From Photobacterium profundum (lineage in GTDB: Bacteria; Pseudomonadota; Gammaproteobacteria; Enterobacterales; Vibrionaceae), in contig NZ_PYOD01000002.1 of the NCBI RefSeq assembly GCF_003026285.1, positions 372,001 to 436,000 on the forward strand: a stretch of 64,000 nucleotides of DNA. The letters run 5' to 3'. The position numbers were made by a program, and so were the translations under genes. Positions 1 to 8,455 of this stretch are shown piece after piece. Under the pieces are notes generated by a model. It was not told where the DNA came from. It saw nothing but the letters and a program-made list of their open reading frames with translations, and did no database searches. How positions within the stretch are numbered: position 1 is the stretch's first letter; each line of letters begins with the position of its first letter.

Positions 1-118
1 GTATGAACTAATGGCAAAGGCGAACCTGCCTGAATCTGAGCACGCTGATATCCTTGGTGAATTGGCTGAAGGGCTAAACGGATACACCTACTTAGAAGAT
101 ATGCGTAACAACAAATAG
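1..118 (+). CDS. speA: Biosynthetic arginine decarboxylase, C-terminal end (partial)
   Basis: Only the last 39 codons are present, read from position 2 to the TAG at 116-118. The peptide ends in GLNGYTYLEDMRNNK. The GL-GYTYLE ending is what I recognise from the C-terminus of the PLP-dependent biosynthetic arginine decarboxylase SpeA, which converts arginine to agmatine in putrescine synthesis. The next gene on the same strand, 150 bp on, is agmatinase, the following enzyme in that pathway, and speA-speB adjacency is usual in vibrios. The identification rests on this short tail plus the neighbour. Confidence 0.75.
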   Translation, partial: YELMAKANLPESEHADILGELAEGLNGYTYLEDMRNNK

Positions 119-175
119 TCGTTACTCAATATCGTATTTTAATATCATATTTTGAAACCAAGATAGTTAGTCGTT

Positions 176-227
176 ATACCAATCTGAATAAGTAAATTTA
201 TGATCAGATACTTATTTAGGTTGGTAT
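176..227 (-). repeat. Dispersed palindromic repeat, copy 1
   Basis: A 52-bp imperfect palindrome lies between speA and speB. Its outer arms read ATACCAATCTGAATAAGTA on the left and, as reverse complement, ATACCAACCTAAATAAGTAT on the right. Read on the minus strand it matches the element at 8217-8263, sharing ATAAGTATCTGA, a following CAT and the closing TACTTAT. It would form a cruciform or an RNA hairpin in the speA-speB transcript. It looks like a small non-coding intergenic repeat of the kind scattered through vibrio-group genomes. Confidence 0.75.
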
Positions 228-268
228 TATAATATCGGCTGACTATCTCGCATTGCCAGGAGACAACA

Positions 269-1192
269 GTGGCAACAATTGCAAATTACGCCGATTACTC
301 ATTATATTCCAATGCATTTGGGTTCTTACGACAGCCATTAAATTTCACACCACAGCAATCTGATGCCGATGTGATCATTACAGGTGTGCCTTTCGATCTT
401 GCTACTACGGGACGTTCAGGAAGCCGAATGGGCCCCGGCGCTATTCGCCAAGCATCTATCAACCTTGCATGGGAAGGAAAGCGCTGGCCGTGGACGTTCA
501 ACTTAACCCAAGCCATTAAAATTGAAGATTGTGGTGATCTGGTTTTCGATTGTGGTGATCCTGCTCAAATGAGTGAGCGGCTTGAAATTCATGCCGATAG
601 CTTAATACAGCAAGGAAAAACATTACTGAGTTTTGGTGGCGATCACTTCGTTACCTTGCCTTTATTGCGCGCACATGCAAAAAAATACGGTGAAATGGCA
701 TTAATCCATTTTGATGCGCATACCGATACTTACGATATGGGCAGTAAGTATGATCACGGTACAATGTTTTACCATGCACCGAATGAAGGGTTAATCGATC
801 CTACCCATTCGGTTCAAATCGGTATTCGTACTGAACACAGTCATGCACTGGGTTTTAACGTTATTGATGCAGCGAATGCCAATGACCGCACGGTAGAATC
901 CATTATTCAGCAAATTAAAGAGATAATCGGTACTCGCCCTGTTTACCTTACCTTTGATATTGACTGTTTAGATCCCGCTTACGCTCCGGGGACTGGTACA
1001 CCAGTATGTGGCGGATTAAGTACCGATAAAGTACTGAAGATACTAAGAGGTCTTGTTGGTATTAATTTAATCGGAATGGATATAGTGGAAGTAGCACCAG
1101 CCTATGACCATGCAGAAATAACCGCACTTGCTGCGGCAACCATTGCGACTGATTTATTGCACCTTTGGGCAAGTAATCAAAACAAGAACTAA
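269..1192 (+). CDS. speB: Agmatinase (agmatine ureohydrolase)
   Basis: This 307-residue ureohydrolase would hydrolyse agmatine to putrescine and urea with a binuclear manganese centre in the cytoplasm. The metal-binding motifs of the arginase family are intact and in order: GGDH near residue 125, DAHTD near 150 and DIDCLDP near 230. Length is normal for SpeB. The start is GTG at 269, chosen because AGGAGA lies about 6 nt upstream and no in-frame ATG precedes the conserved region. It follows speA on the same strand, so the two would make putrescine from arginine. A palindromic repeat in the spacer may affect transcript stability. Agmatinase rather than arginase or guanidinobutyrase is supported mainly by the speA neighbour. 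Confidence 0.93.
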   Translation: MATIANYADYSLYSNAFGFLRQPLNFTPQQSDADVIITGVPFDLATTGRSGSRMGPGAIRQASINLAWEGKRWPWTFNLTQAIKIEDCGDLVFDCGDPAQMSERLEIHADSLIQQGKTLLSFGGDHFVTLPLLRAHAKKYGEMALIHFDAHTDTYDMGSKYDHGTMFYHAPNEGLIDPTHSVQIGIRTEHSHALGFNVIDAANANDRTVESIIQQIKEIIGTRPVYLTFDIDCLDPAYAPGTGTPVCGGLSTDKVLKILRGLVGINLIGMDIVEVAPAYDHAEITALAAATIATDLLHLWASNQNKN

Positions 1193-1206
1193 CAATCACT
1201 TCTACG

Positions 1207-1230
1207 GGGAAGTCACCACTTCCCTGCTAT
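1207..1230 (+). terminator. Possible terminator after speB
   Basis: GGGAAGT at 1207-1213 pairs with ACTTCCC at 1218-1224 around a 4-nt loop, followed by TGCTATTT. The U-run is poor, so this is a weak intrinsic terminator or simply an RNA hairpin between speB and the antiporter gene. Confidence 0.4.
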
Positions 1231-1275
1231 TTAGCTCGATCAGTATTATCCTTTAAAGAGTCCGATTTCACGGAT

Positions 1276-2457
1276 ATGAGGGATATGCAGGTCAATCTCG
1301 ATACAATCATCTTTGAATTATGTGCCATCGTGATAAGTACTGCGATATTAGGTACAGCATTTCTTTACGCCCGACAGCCGATCATTCTGGCTTATATTGC
1401 CGCGGGTATGCTAATTGGACCTCATGGGCTTGAGTGGATTCACAATGCTGGAAATGTGAGTCAAATCGGACACCTTGGCGTCATTTTACTGCTTTTCTTA
1501 CTTGGGCTTAATCTTCAACCCAGAAAGTTAATTCGTCTATTTAAAGAAAGTGCCATGGTGACATTAGGTACGTGTAGTTTTTTCTTTTTATGCACTTTGG
1601 GTTTTGGTTTAGCCATTCAGCTCGCCCTGCATGATGCACTCGTTGCTGCTGCTGCTCTCATGTTTTCCAGTACGGTTATTGGATTAAAATTAATTCCGAC
1701 CACAACACTGCATCACAAACGAATGGGTGAGATCATGACCAGTATCTTACTGGTGCAAGACATTCTCGCCATCACGGTTATTCTATTTCTCAATGTCGAT
1801 AGTAATGACGGCATGATGCTCGCCTTTGGTATGCTCTTAGTAAAATTTAGCCTGATGTGTATTTGTGCTTATTTAGGTGTGAGATACGTTGTTCTACCCT
1901 TATTTAGTCGGTTTGATGTCATTCAAGAATACAGTTTCGTCACCACACTCGCGTGGTGTTTGCTGTGGGCAGAAACGGGGCATCAAGTTGGGCTATCTTA
2001 TGAAAGTGGGGCATTCATTGCAGGGCTATCTATTGCTGTAAGCCGAGTATCTCAGGCTATTTCCATTCATTTAAAGCCTCTACGTGAGTTTTTCCTGATT
2101 CTCTTTTTCTTTTCCATTGGTGCACGTATGAATCTCACCACGGCCAATATCTACACATTATGGGGATGTTTATTCGGCGGTATATTAATCTTGATTAAAG
2201 CATGGGGATTTCGCTTCGCCCTACACGTCGCAAAAGAAAAAACCAGCATGAATAAGGAGCTCGGTGCGCGATTGAGTCAAGCCAGCGAATTTTCATTATT
2301 ATTAGCCTATTCCGCCATGACAACTGAGCTCGTATCACAAGAAGGAATGATGTTTATACAAGCCGCAACACTAAGTACGTTTGTAATTTCAACCTATTGG
2401 GTTGTTAAATATTACCCTACCCCAATTTCAATGGCCAAAAATCTACGGCAAGATTAA
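1276..2457 (+). CDS. CPA2-family cation:proton antiporter (Kef/GerN-like membrane domain)
   Basis: A 393-residue integral membrane protein with about 12 hydrophobic segments and the fold signature of sodium/hydrogen exchangers. The segment YIAAGMLIGPHGLEW near residues 40-55 is the typical early CPA2 motif, and VQDILAITV near 163 carries the QD pair of the ion-translocation site. It ends shortly after the membrane domain and has no TrkA-N/RCK nucleotide-binding domain, so it is shorter than KefB/KefC and is not obviously glutathione-gated. ATG at 1276 is used; an in-frame ATG at 1285 is an equally reasonable start. It probably exchanges K+ or Na+ for H+; the ion cannot be told from sequence. 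No link to the polyamine genes upstream is evident. Confidence 0.85.
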   Translation: MRDMQVNLDTIIFELCAIVISTAILGTAFLYARQPIILAYIAAGMLIGPHGLEWIHNAGNVSQIGHLGVILLLFLLGLNLQPRKLIRLFKESAMVTLGTCSFFFLCTLGFGLAIQLALHDALVAAAALMFSSTVIGLKLIPTTTLHHKRMGEIMTSILLVQDILAITVILFLNVDSNDGMMLAFGMLLVKFSLMCICAYLGVRYVVLPLFSRFDVIQEYSFVTTLAWCLLWAETGHQVGLSYESGAFIAGLSIAVSRVSQAISIHLKPLREFFLILFFFSIGARMNLTTANIYTLWGCLFGGILILIKAWGFRFALHVAKEKTSMNKELGARLSQASEFSLLLAYSAMTTELVSQEGMMFIQAATLSTFVISTYWVVKYYPTPISMAKNLRQD

Positions 2458-2561
2458 CGCAAGATAGTAATTAATAAATAGCTATAGTTTTAATTTTTTA
2501 AGTATTTACCACCGTATTGCTAGACTGGCTAGAACTTAAGCATAACTTTGAGATAAAACAT

Positions 2562-2597
2562 AAAAATCCCCGAAGCATCAGATGCGTTCAGGGATTT
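2562..2597 (-). terminator. Intrinsic terminator of the RND efflux operon
   Basis: On the minus strand AAATCCCTGAACGCATC pairs with GATGCTTCGGGGATTT through one bulge and one mismatch, and is followed by a T-rich run. It lies 22 bp beyond the stop of the RND pump gene. Confidence 0.85.
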
Positions 2598-2618
2598 GTA
2601 TCTAGCAACGAGTCAGAA

Positions 2619-5600
2619 TTAGAACTCTTTGTAACTACGGTACTTAATACTAAAGAAGATCGTATAGAGCACAGGCACGATGAGCAGCGTCAGAATAGTT
2701 GCAACACCTAAACCAAACATGATTACAGCAGCCATCGACTCGAAAAAAGCATCTGTAACCAGTGGCAACATACCTAAAATCGTCGTGATCGCCGCCATAC
2801 AGACAGGACGTACACGGCTTACCGTAGATTCAAATACGGCCTTAAACGGTTCTTTTCCTTCTGAAATATCAAGATTGATCTGATCAAGTAGGACAATACC
2901 ATTTTTAAGCAACATACCAGACAGACTTAGCATCGCAAGCAATGCCATAAAACCAAATGGCGTTCCCATTACCAGCAGACCCATAGTGATGCCTATCATG
3001 GCTAGAGGTACACAGCACCAAATAACCAAAGGCTTTCGTATCGAGTTAAACAAGAATACGGTAATAAGGAACATCACCATAAAACCCATTGGCAATGAAG
3101 CAAACAGCGCGGTACTTGCATCACCAGACGATTCATATTCACCTCCCCATTCTAGCTCATAACCAGGTGGTAGTTTTATAGCTTCTATCTGGGGGCGAAC
3201 CTTGTTAAATAACTCGGCTGGTAAAATGTCATACTCAAAATCAGCATCAGCAAATATGGTTAAAGTACGTTTTCGATCGCGACGTTGAATAATTTGATCT
3301 TCAAATTTAACATCAAAACCATTTATTACCTGCTGCATGGGAACATAGACCGATAATGTCGGGCTCCAGATCAGCAAGCTATTGATAGACTCGATATTGA
3401 CCCGCTCTTCATCTGGTAAACGCGCAACAATAGGCAAAAGATTAGTACCTTCACGATATAATCCTGTCTGTAGCCCCGCAAAGGCATAATTCAGGGTATG
3501 ATCGACATCTTCCTTATTGATGCCTAAGCGACGAGCCTGAGTTTCATTAAACTTTGGTTCAATAAATTTAGTCCTTTCCCGCCAATCGTGACGTACGTTC
3601 ACTGTCCCTGGGGTGGCATTAAATATTGCTATCACTTCAGTCGCAATATCACGCAGCACATCAGGATCGGAACCTTGGATCCTTGCCTCAATTTTTGCGT
3701 CTGTTGATGGACCTATCTCTAGTCGCTTAAACTTTAGCTGGGCTTGCGGGAACTCAGCCTCGATTTGTTTACGATATGTCGACATTACAGAATCAAGCAT
3801 ATCAAAGTCTGATGTCCGTATTGCTATTTGAGCAAAGGCTGCATAACTTTTTTGTGGTTCATAGGTCAGCATAAACCGTTGAAAACCTTTACCGATGGTG
3901 GATGATATAAATTCAACATTATCTAACTTACTTGCTATTTGCTCCATACCTGCAATGGCTTCACGAGTTTCACGAATATCTGTTCCCTCCGGCAACCAGA
4001 CATCTACCAAAAAGATAGGTGTAGTTGAAGGTGGGAAAAAAGACTGTTTCACGTAACTGAAACCCATGATAGAGATGGCAAAAGCAACCACAACAGCCAT
4101 TACCGATACCCAACGGAACCGCATACACACATCAAGCAAGGCTTTATAGCCGACAAAGAATGCACCTTTGTATGGATCGCTTTCTTCTTCACCGCTCGGC
4201 GCCACCGCTTCTTTACCAAAAAAGAGTTGAGCAAAAAATGGGGTTAAGGTAATTGCTGTAACCCAAGATAAGGTCAGTGAAAATAGCAAAACCCAGAACA
4301 AAGAGCCGGCAAATTCACCTGTAGAGTCAGGCGAAAGACCGATAGGCGCAAAAGCGGTAATAGCAACAATTGTTGCGCCCAACAGCGGCCACATCACCTG
4401 ACCAACAATGGATTTAGCCGCCTCAAGCGTGGATTGACCACGTTGACGCCCCATCAGGATCCCTTCAACAACCACAATGGCATTATCAACCAGCATACCC
4501 AAGGCAATAATGAGAGCACCCAGAGATATTCGTTGCAGCTCTATCTCCGCCATTAACATCAGGATAAATGTGCCTAAACAAGTCAAAAAGAGAATTAATC
4601 CAATCAGGATTCCGCTCTTTACTCCCATGAATATCAGCAGCACAACAATAACAATCACGACAGCAGCTACTAGGTTCAAAATAAAATCCCGAACCGAGTT
4701 ATCAACCTCCACAGGCTGGTTATACATAAACTCCGAAGTCATACCAGCAGGGCGGGCAAAATCAATATCTGCTAATTTATCATTAACTGCTTTACCTATC
4801 TCGACGACATTAACACCCTGACTGAAGGAGATACCTATATTGATCGCTTGGCTCTGGTCAAAAGTAACAAAGTGATCGGGTATTTCCTGAAATCCTCGAT
4901 GGATCGTAGCGACATCTTTTAGATAAATGAGCTTATCTTTTGATGTGCCAGGAATAATTAAGTCACCTAACTCTTCGACAGATTGAAAAGCGCCTGTTGG
5001 ACGTAAGCTTAAGTTTTCACCGGCAATACGAATATTACCGGAGTCGACGACCATATTCTGGGAGTTTAGCAAATTAGTAATAAGGGTTAGATCGATTTGG
5101 AACGAAGCCAGTTTACTTAATGATATTTCAATGAATACTTGCTCTTGCTGCTGTCCTTCCAGAGTGACTTTACTGACGCCCGAAACCAACTCCAATTCAC
5201 GTTTCACATAATCGACATAATCTAACAGATCTTGGTAGCTATAATCATCGCCACGGACCATCATCATGACACCATACACATCACCAAAATCATCATTAAC
5301 TAATGGCGTATGAACCCCAGGCGGCAATTGACCTGTCATGTCCCCCACTTTACGTCGCAGCTCATCCCAGATTTGAGGTAACTCATTTGGACCATAAGTA
5401 TTTTTTATGGTCACTGTAATTTGGGACATGCCGGGAGTGCTAATGGAGACAATATCATCCACATACGACAAGGCCTGAATCGCCTTCTCTATAGGGTAAG
5501 TGACCTCTTCCTCTACCTCTGTAGCTGTGGCGCCTGGATAAACCGTTACGACAACTGCATCTTTAATAGTAAAAGGGGGGTCTTCCAATTGGCCTAAACC

Positions 5601-5690
5601 GAAGAATGACATTACACCGCCAATCAACAGGATCAGAGTAAACATCCAACTTATGATGCTGTTCTTAACAAAATAACTTGCAATATTCAT
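2619..5690 (-). CDS. RND-family efflux pump, inner-membrane permease (VexK/AcrB-type)
   Basis: This 1023-residue protein is a full-length hydrophobe/amphiphile efflux (HAE) RND transporter. It starts with the first membrane helix at residues 10-32, followed by the porter-domain sequence GQLEDPPFTIKDAVV, two large periplasmic loops and 12 membrane helices in total. The proton-relay region LGMLVDNAIVVVEG in TM4 and GMLLKNGIVLLDQ in TM10 are conserved. It would export drugs, bile salts or other amphiphiles using the proton gradient, with two upstream adaptors and an outer-membrane TolC encoded elsewhere. Its ATG overlaps the stop of the adaptor gene by 4 bp (ATGA at 5687-5690), showing translational coupling. 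The two-adaptor/one-pump layout recalls V. cholerae VexIJK; the substrate is unknown. Confidence 0.92.
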   Translation of the reverse strand: MNIASYFVKNSIISWMFTLILLIGGVMSFFGLGQLEDPPFTIKDAVVVTVYPGATATEVEEEVTYPIEKAIQALSYVDDIVSISTPGMSQITVTIKNTYGPNELPQIWDELRRKVGDMTGQLPPGVHTPLVNDDFGDVYGVMMMVRGDDYSYQDLLDYVDYVKRELELVSGVSKVTLEGQQQEQVFIEISLSKLASFQIDLTLITNLLNSQNMVVDSGNIRIAGENLSLRPTGAFQSVEELGDLIIPGTSKDKLIYLKDVATIHRGFQEIPDHFVTFDQSQAINIGISFSQGVNVVEIGKAVNDKLADIDFARPAGMTSEFMYNQPVEVDNSVRDFILNLVAAVVIVIVVLLIFMGVKSGILIGLILFLTCLGTFILMLMAEIELQRISLGALIIALGMLVDNAIVVVEGILMGRQRGQSTLEAAKSIVGQVMWPLLGATIVAITAFAPIGLSPDSTGEFAGSLFWVLLFSLTLSWVTAITLTPFFAQLFFGKEAVAPSGEEESDPYKGAFFVGYKALLDVCMRFRWVSVMAVVVAFAISIMGFSYVKQSFFPPSTTPIFLVDVWLPEGTDIRETREAIAGMEQIASKLDNVEFISSTIGKGFQRFMLTYEPQKSYAAFAQIAIRTSDFDMLDSVMSTYRKQIEAEFPQAQLKFKRLEIGPSTDAKIEARIQGSDPDVLRDIATEVIAIFNATPGTVNVRHDWRERTKFIEPKFNETQARRLGINKEDVDHTLNYAFAGLQTGLYREGTNLLPIVARLPDEERVNIESINSLLIWSPTLSVYVPMQQVINGFDVKFEDQIIQRRDRKRTLTIFADADFEYDILPAELFNKVRPQIEAIKLPPGYELEWGGEYESSGDASTALFASLPMGFMVMFLITVFLFNSIRKPLVIWCCVPLAMIGITMGLLVMGTPFGFMALLAMLSLSGMLLKNGIVLLDQINLDISEGKEPFKAVFESTVSRVRPVCMAAITTILGMLPLVTDAFFESMAAVIMFGLGVATILTLLIVPVLYTIFFSIKYRSYKEF

Positions 5691-6772
5691 CGTTCACCCT
5701 TCATCTGCTCAACTTTTTGGCCTTCGGTCAAACGTGAAGCTCCGTCAGATATGATCACTTCTCCATCCTTCAAACCCGCAGTGATTTCTATCATATCGCC
5801 CGAAAGAATACCTAAACGGACCTCTCGGAGCGTTACTGTCTGACTATCGCTTTGATATACCCAGACATTAGAAATTTGCTTATCCAATAACAATCCATCT
5901 TGCATCATCACTGCATTCACTGGCACCAGATACCCACGGCTATAGGTGTAAGTCATATTCTCTAAATCAACATTGACCTTAGCTTGCATGCCTTCAAGCA
6001 CTTTATGCTCAGGATCAAAATCAACCGCCAAAGTGGCAATATAGCTGTGAGTCACAGGATCCTTGATCATGCTCACTTCCAAAGGTCGACCCTCAAACGT
6101 GATATCGGGATAAGCTTCAAAGGTCACATCAAAAAGATTATCATCTGTTCTATCCTCTTCCCGTATCGCAACAGAAATAATCATATCGGGTATTTGTACA
6201 TCCACTTCGATCAAGTCCATTTTGTGCGTACTTAAAACAGAGACACCCGACTGGATATTTTCAAAAGCATCGAGGAATACATCACCAACTATGCCGTCAA
6301 ACGGCGCCTTTAACTCGGTATACTCCAGCGTAAGCTCTGCCATACGAAACTCTGCCTTTGCCACTAAATACTCAGCGCGCATCTTGTCGAATTCAGCCTG
6401 CGACATCAGCTTTTTCTTTAACATTGACTTGCCACGTCGGTACTGGTTATAAGTCTGCTCTTTTTTGGCTCGGCGATCATTAAGCGCAATTTCGTAATCT
6501 CTCTTATCTAAAACCGCTAACAAGTCGCCTTTCTTAACCTGTGTTCCTTTCGAAACAGGGATCTCAGCAATTTTTCCATCAACACGAAAAGAGAGTTCCG
6601 CCAAATCATGTGCTTTAGCAACACCATTAAAGACTCGCCCGACTTCGTTCTTAGATTCCGGTAACTGGAATACCTCAACACGAGCTATTTTTTCTTCATA
6701 TTCAATTTCGTCAACACAGCCCAACAAGGCGGTACTACTAAATAAAGTTATCGCTAAAATATTCCTTTTCAT
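5687..6772 (-). CDS. RND efflux periplasmic adaptor (second of two)
   Basis: A 361-residue HlyD/AcrA-type membrane fusion protein. It begins with a signal sequence and a lipobox-like LLGC at residues 16-19, so it is probably a lipoprotein anchored at the inner-membrane face of the periplasm. The N-terminal half of the biotinyl-lipoyl domain is VSKGTQVKKGDLLAVLD, followed by an alpha-helical hairpin near residues 100-155 and beta-barrel and membrane-proximal domains. It is the middle gene of a three-gene minus-strand operon, 2 bp after the first adaptor and overlapping the pump gene by 4 bp. The two adaptors are clearly different in sequence, so they may form a mixed hexamer rather than being redundant copies. 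Confidence 0.9.
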   Translation of the reverse strand: MKRNILAITLFSSTALLGCVDEIEYEEKIARVEVFQLPESKNEVGRVFNGVAKAHDLAELSFRVDGKIAEIPVSKGTQVKKGDLLAVLDKRDYEIALNDRRAKKEQTYNQYRRGKSMLKKKLMSQAEFDKMRAEYLVAKAEFRMAELTLEYTELKAPFDGIVGDVFLDAFENIQSGVSVLSTHKMDLIEVDVQIPDMIISVAIREEDRTDDNLFDVTFEAYPDITFEGRPLEVSMIKDPVTHSYIATLAVDFDPEHKVLEGMQAKVNVDLENMTYTYSRGYLVPVNAVMMQDGLLLDKQISNVWVYQSDSQTVTLREVRLGILSGDMIEITAGLKDGEVIISDGASRLTEGQKVEQMKGER

Positions 6773-6774
6773 GG

Positions 6775-7842
6775 TTACAGCCCCCTCTCCTTAACCCAAG
6801 GCACTGCGGCTTGGCCATCTTGTAGTTCAATTGCACCGGTCGTCACTAGCCAGTCACCATCTTGTAAGCCATCTACCAGTCGGCCCTTATCAAGTTTTAT
6901 TGCTACTTTTTCCAATTTAGCGCTCTCAGGTAACCAACGAAAAACAAAATTACTGCCATTATCCTGTACTAAAGCACCCGCAGGGATTTCAAGTAATTTA
7001 TCATTGGCAGAACCAGGAATAGTGAGCTTCACCTTTGCATTCATGCCTGAAAGAACATTTACATGGTCGGGAGTCGGTAAAGTGAAAACAACGGTATAGC
7101 TTGCTGTTGATGGATCTGCGACTGTGCTCAGCTCTTTAAGGCTGGCTTCAAACCATTGTTCTTTTCCCTCAAAATTAATCTCGACTTTGAGTGCGTTTTC
7201 TTCTTGCTTTTGTACTCGTTGCAATGAGCCTATATATTGCTCAGCCAGCTGAAAGCTTACATCGACGAAGGATTCCGTTTGAATTCCCAACACCTGTTGT
7301 TTTTCTCTAACAAACTCAAATTCTTCCGAATAACGAGTTGAGATAGCCCCGTCATAAGGTGCCAGCAACTTAGTATAGTCACGATCGTTATTCGCCTTGT
7401 CTAAAGCTGATTTGGCGGTAGCTCGTTGGCTCTTAGACTTATCAAAATCATTTTTAGATATAAAGCCTTTACCCACCAACTGCTTAGATCTTTTATAAAG
7501 AACTCGCGCTAATTCATATTGTGATTTTGCAACCTGATATGCCTGCTCGTACATAGCAGGGTCTATCGTTGCCAATAGATCACCAGCCTTAACTTGAACC
7601 CCAGGTCTAACCAATATTTCGTTAATTTCACCAGCAACACGAAAAGAAAGTATTGCTTGGTCTGACGCCTGTACCTCCCCCGGTAAAATTCGTTCTTTTT
7701 GACCATCACCAATCTGGACCTGTATCATCTTCACTGGCCTAGGGTAATCAGGCTCACTCTCAATCTTTCTTTCATTACCGCAGGCAGTAAGAAAAGTTAG
7801 GCTAGTAATTAGCAAACAAGCCCTGAAGTAATGCAATTTCAT
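6775..7842 (-). CDS. RND efflux periplasmic adaptor (first of two)
   Basis: A 355-residue membrane fusion protein and the first gene of the efflux operon. The leader ends in a lipobox-like LTAC at residues 18-21, suggesting a lipoprotein. The lipoyl half-motif VRPGVQVKAGDLLATIDP is followed by a helical hairpin around residues 100-150 and the usual C-terminal barrel ending in ELQDGQAAVPW. Its role is to bridge the RND pump to a TolC-like channel. The promoter must lie in the AT-rich 7843-8040 interval; no regulator gene is adjacent. Confidence 0.9.
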   Translation of the reverse strand: MKLHYFRACLLITSLTFLTACGNERKIESEPDYPRPVKMIQVQIGDGQKERILPGEVQASDQAILSFRVAGEINEILVRPGVQVKAGDLLATIDPAMYEQAYQVAKSQYELARVLYKRSKQLVGKGFISKNDFDKSKSQRATAKSALDKANNDRDYTKLLAPYDGAISTRYSEEFEFVREKQQVLGIQTESFVDVSFQLAEQYIGSLQRVQKQEENALKVEINFEGKEQWFEASLKELSTVADPSTASYTVVFTLPTPDHVNVLSGMNAKVKLTIPGSANDKLLEIPAGALVQDNGSNFVFRWLPESAKLEKVAIKLDKGRLVDGLQDGDWLVTTGAIELQDGQAAVPWVKERGL

Positions 7843-8043
7843 ACCTAAAAGATACCTTTTAGTGATATTTATAATATTTGCAAAAGTATAGTGTAAATAT
7901 TAATCACAATTAGACTGAATTATATATGTGTAGTTAATTCCCCCTAATAATCCGACTTCTTAACTGTTGCTAATTTTAAATGTAGAACCACTACATCTAT
8001 AAATAAGCGCCTTGCCTAGAGCCCAACCAATTCTCGCTGAAAC

Positions 8044-8069
8044 GAGCATCTTGAGATAACTTGGGTATA
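8044..8069 (-). repeat. TATACCCAAGT-type short repeat, copy 1
   Basis: Read on the minus strand the sequence begins TATACCCAAGTTATCTCAAG. It matches TATACCCAAGTCACCTCAAT at 13059-13080 apart from a few bases. The two copies are 5 kb apart in unrelated intergenic regions, so this is a dispersed element or the end of a larger mobile sequence. Confidence 0.55.
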
Positions 8070-8216
8070 CACTTACATGGTAAGTTCATGCGAGAGAGAT
8101 CATAGCAAGCAATGAAAGAGCGTGATGATAAAACGCTTATAGAAGGTTATGTGTAAGTGGAGGGTGCATATACGAATGCATTTAGCACTGTCGATGAATT
8201 TAAGAAGGTAGAACTT

Positions 8217-8263
8217 ATACCAATCTAGATAAGTATCTGACCATTACTTATCCAGAATGGTAT
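8217..8263 (+). repeat. Dispersed palindromic repeat, copy 2
   Basis: A 47-bp imperfect palindrome whose arms are ATACCAATCTAGATAAGTA and, as reverse complement, ATACCATTCTGGATAAGTAAT. It is the same family as the element at 176-227 but in the opposite orientation and slightly shorter in the centre. It lies just beyond the terminator of the HlyD/YiaW-like pair. Confidence 0.75.
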
Positions 8264-8295
8264 TATTCGCTGGACTAAAAATGATTGGTAATATT

Positions 8296-8336
8296 AAAAA
8301 AAAAGCTGTAACCCTTAAGCCTCAAAGAGTTACAGC
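8296..8336 (-). terminator. Intrinsic terminator after the HlyD-like gene
   Basis: GCTGTAAC at 8305-8312 pairs with GTTACAGC at 8329-8336 and the stem extends through CTT/AAG. On the minus strand it is followed by nine T residues. It lies about 120 bp past the stop of the HlyD-like gene. Confidence 0.85.
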
Positions 8337-8455
8337 GAACTACAGTCAGCATTTATACTGCAGAAAATGGTTAGCGGTTTTAACGCCTAAGTTTTTCACT
8401 TCGGTTTATTTTTCTAAGTGCATACCGAAGATGTTTATACGTTTTATCTGTCAAC

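Larger units (their letters stand above)
7843..8295. other. Intergenic region upstream of the efflux operon, with two small repeats
   Basis: About 600 bp separate the efflux operon from the HlyD gene. I see no convincing coding sequence. The left part is AT-rich and should carry the efflux promoter. The middle contains a TATACCCAAGT-type repeat (8044-8069) and the right part an ATACCAAT palindrome (8217-8263), so this interval appears to collect small repeats. Confidence 0.5.

Noticed and set aside
2517-2711. 64-codon plus-strand ORF after the antiporter
   Set aside because: It spans the efflux operon terminator and the antisense of the pump's C-terminus and has no sensible start.
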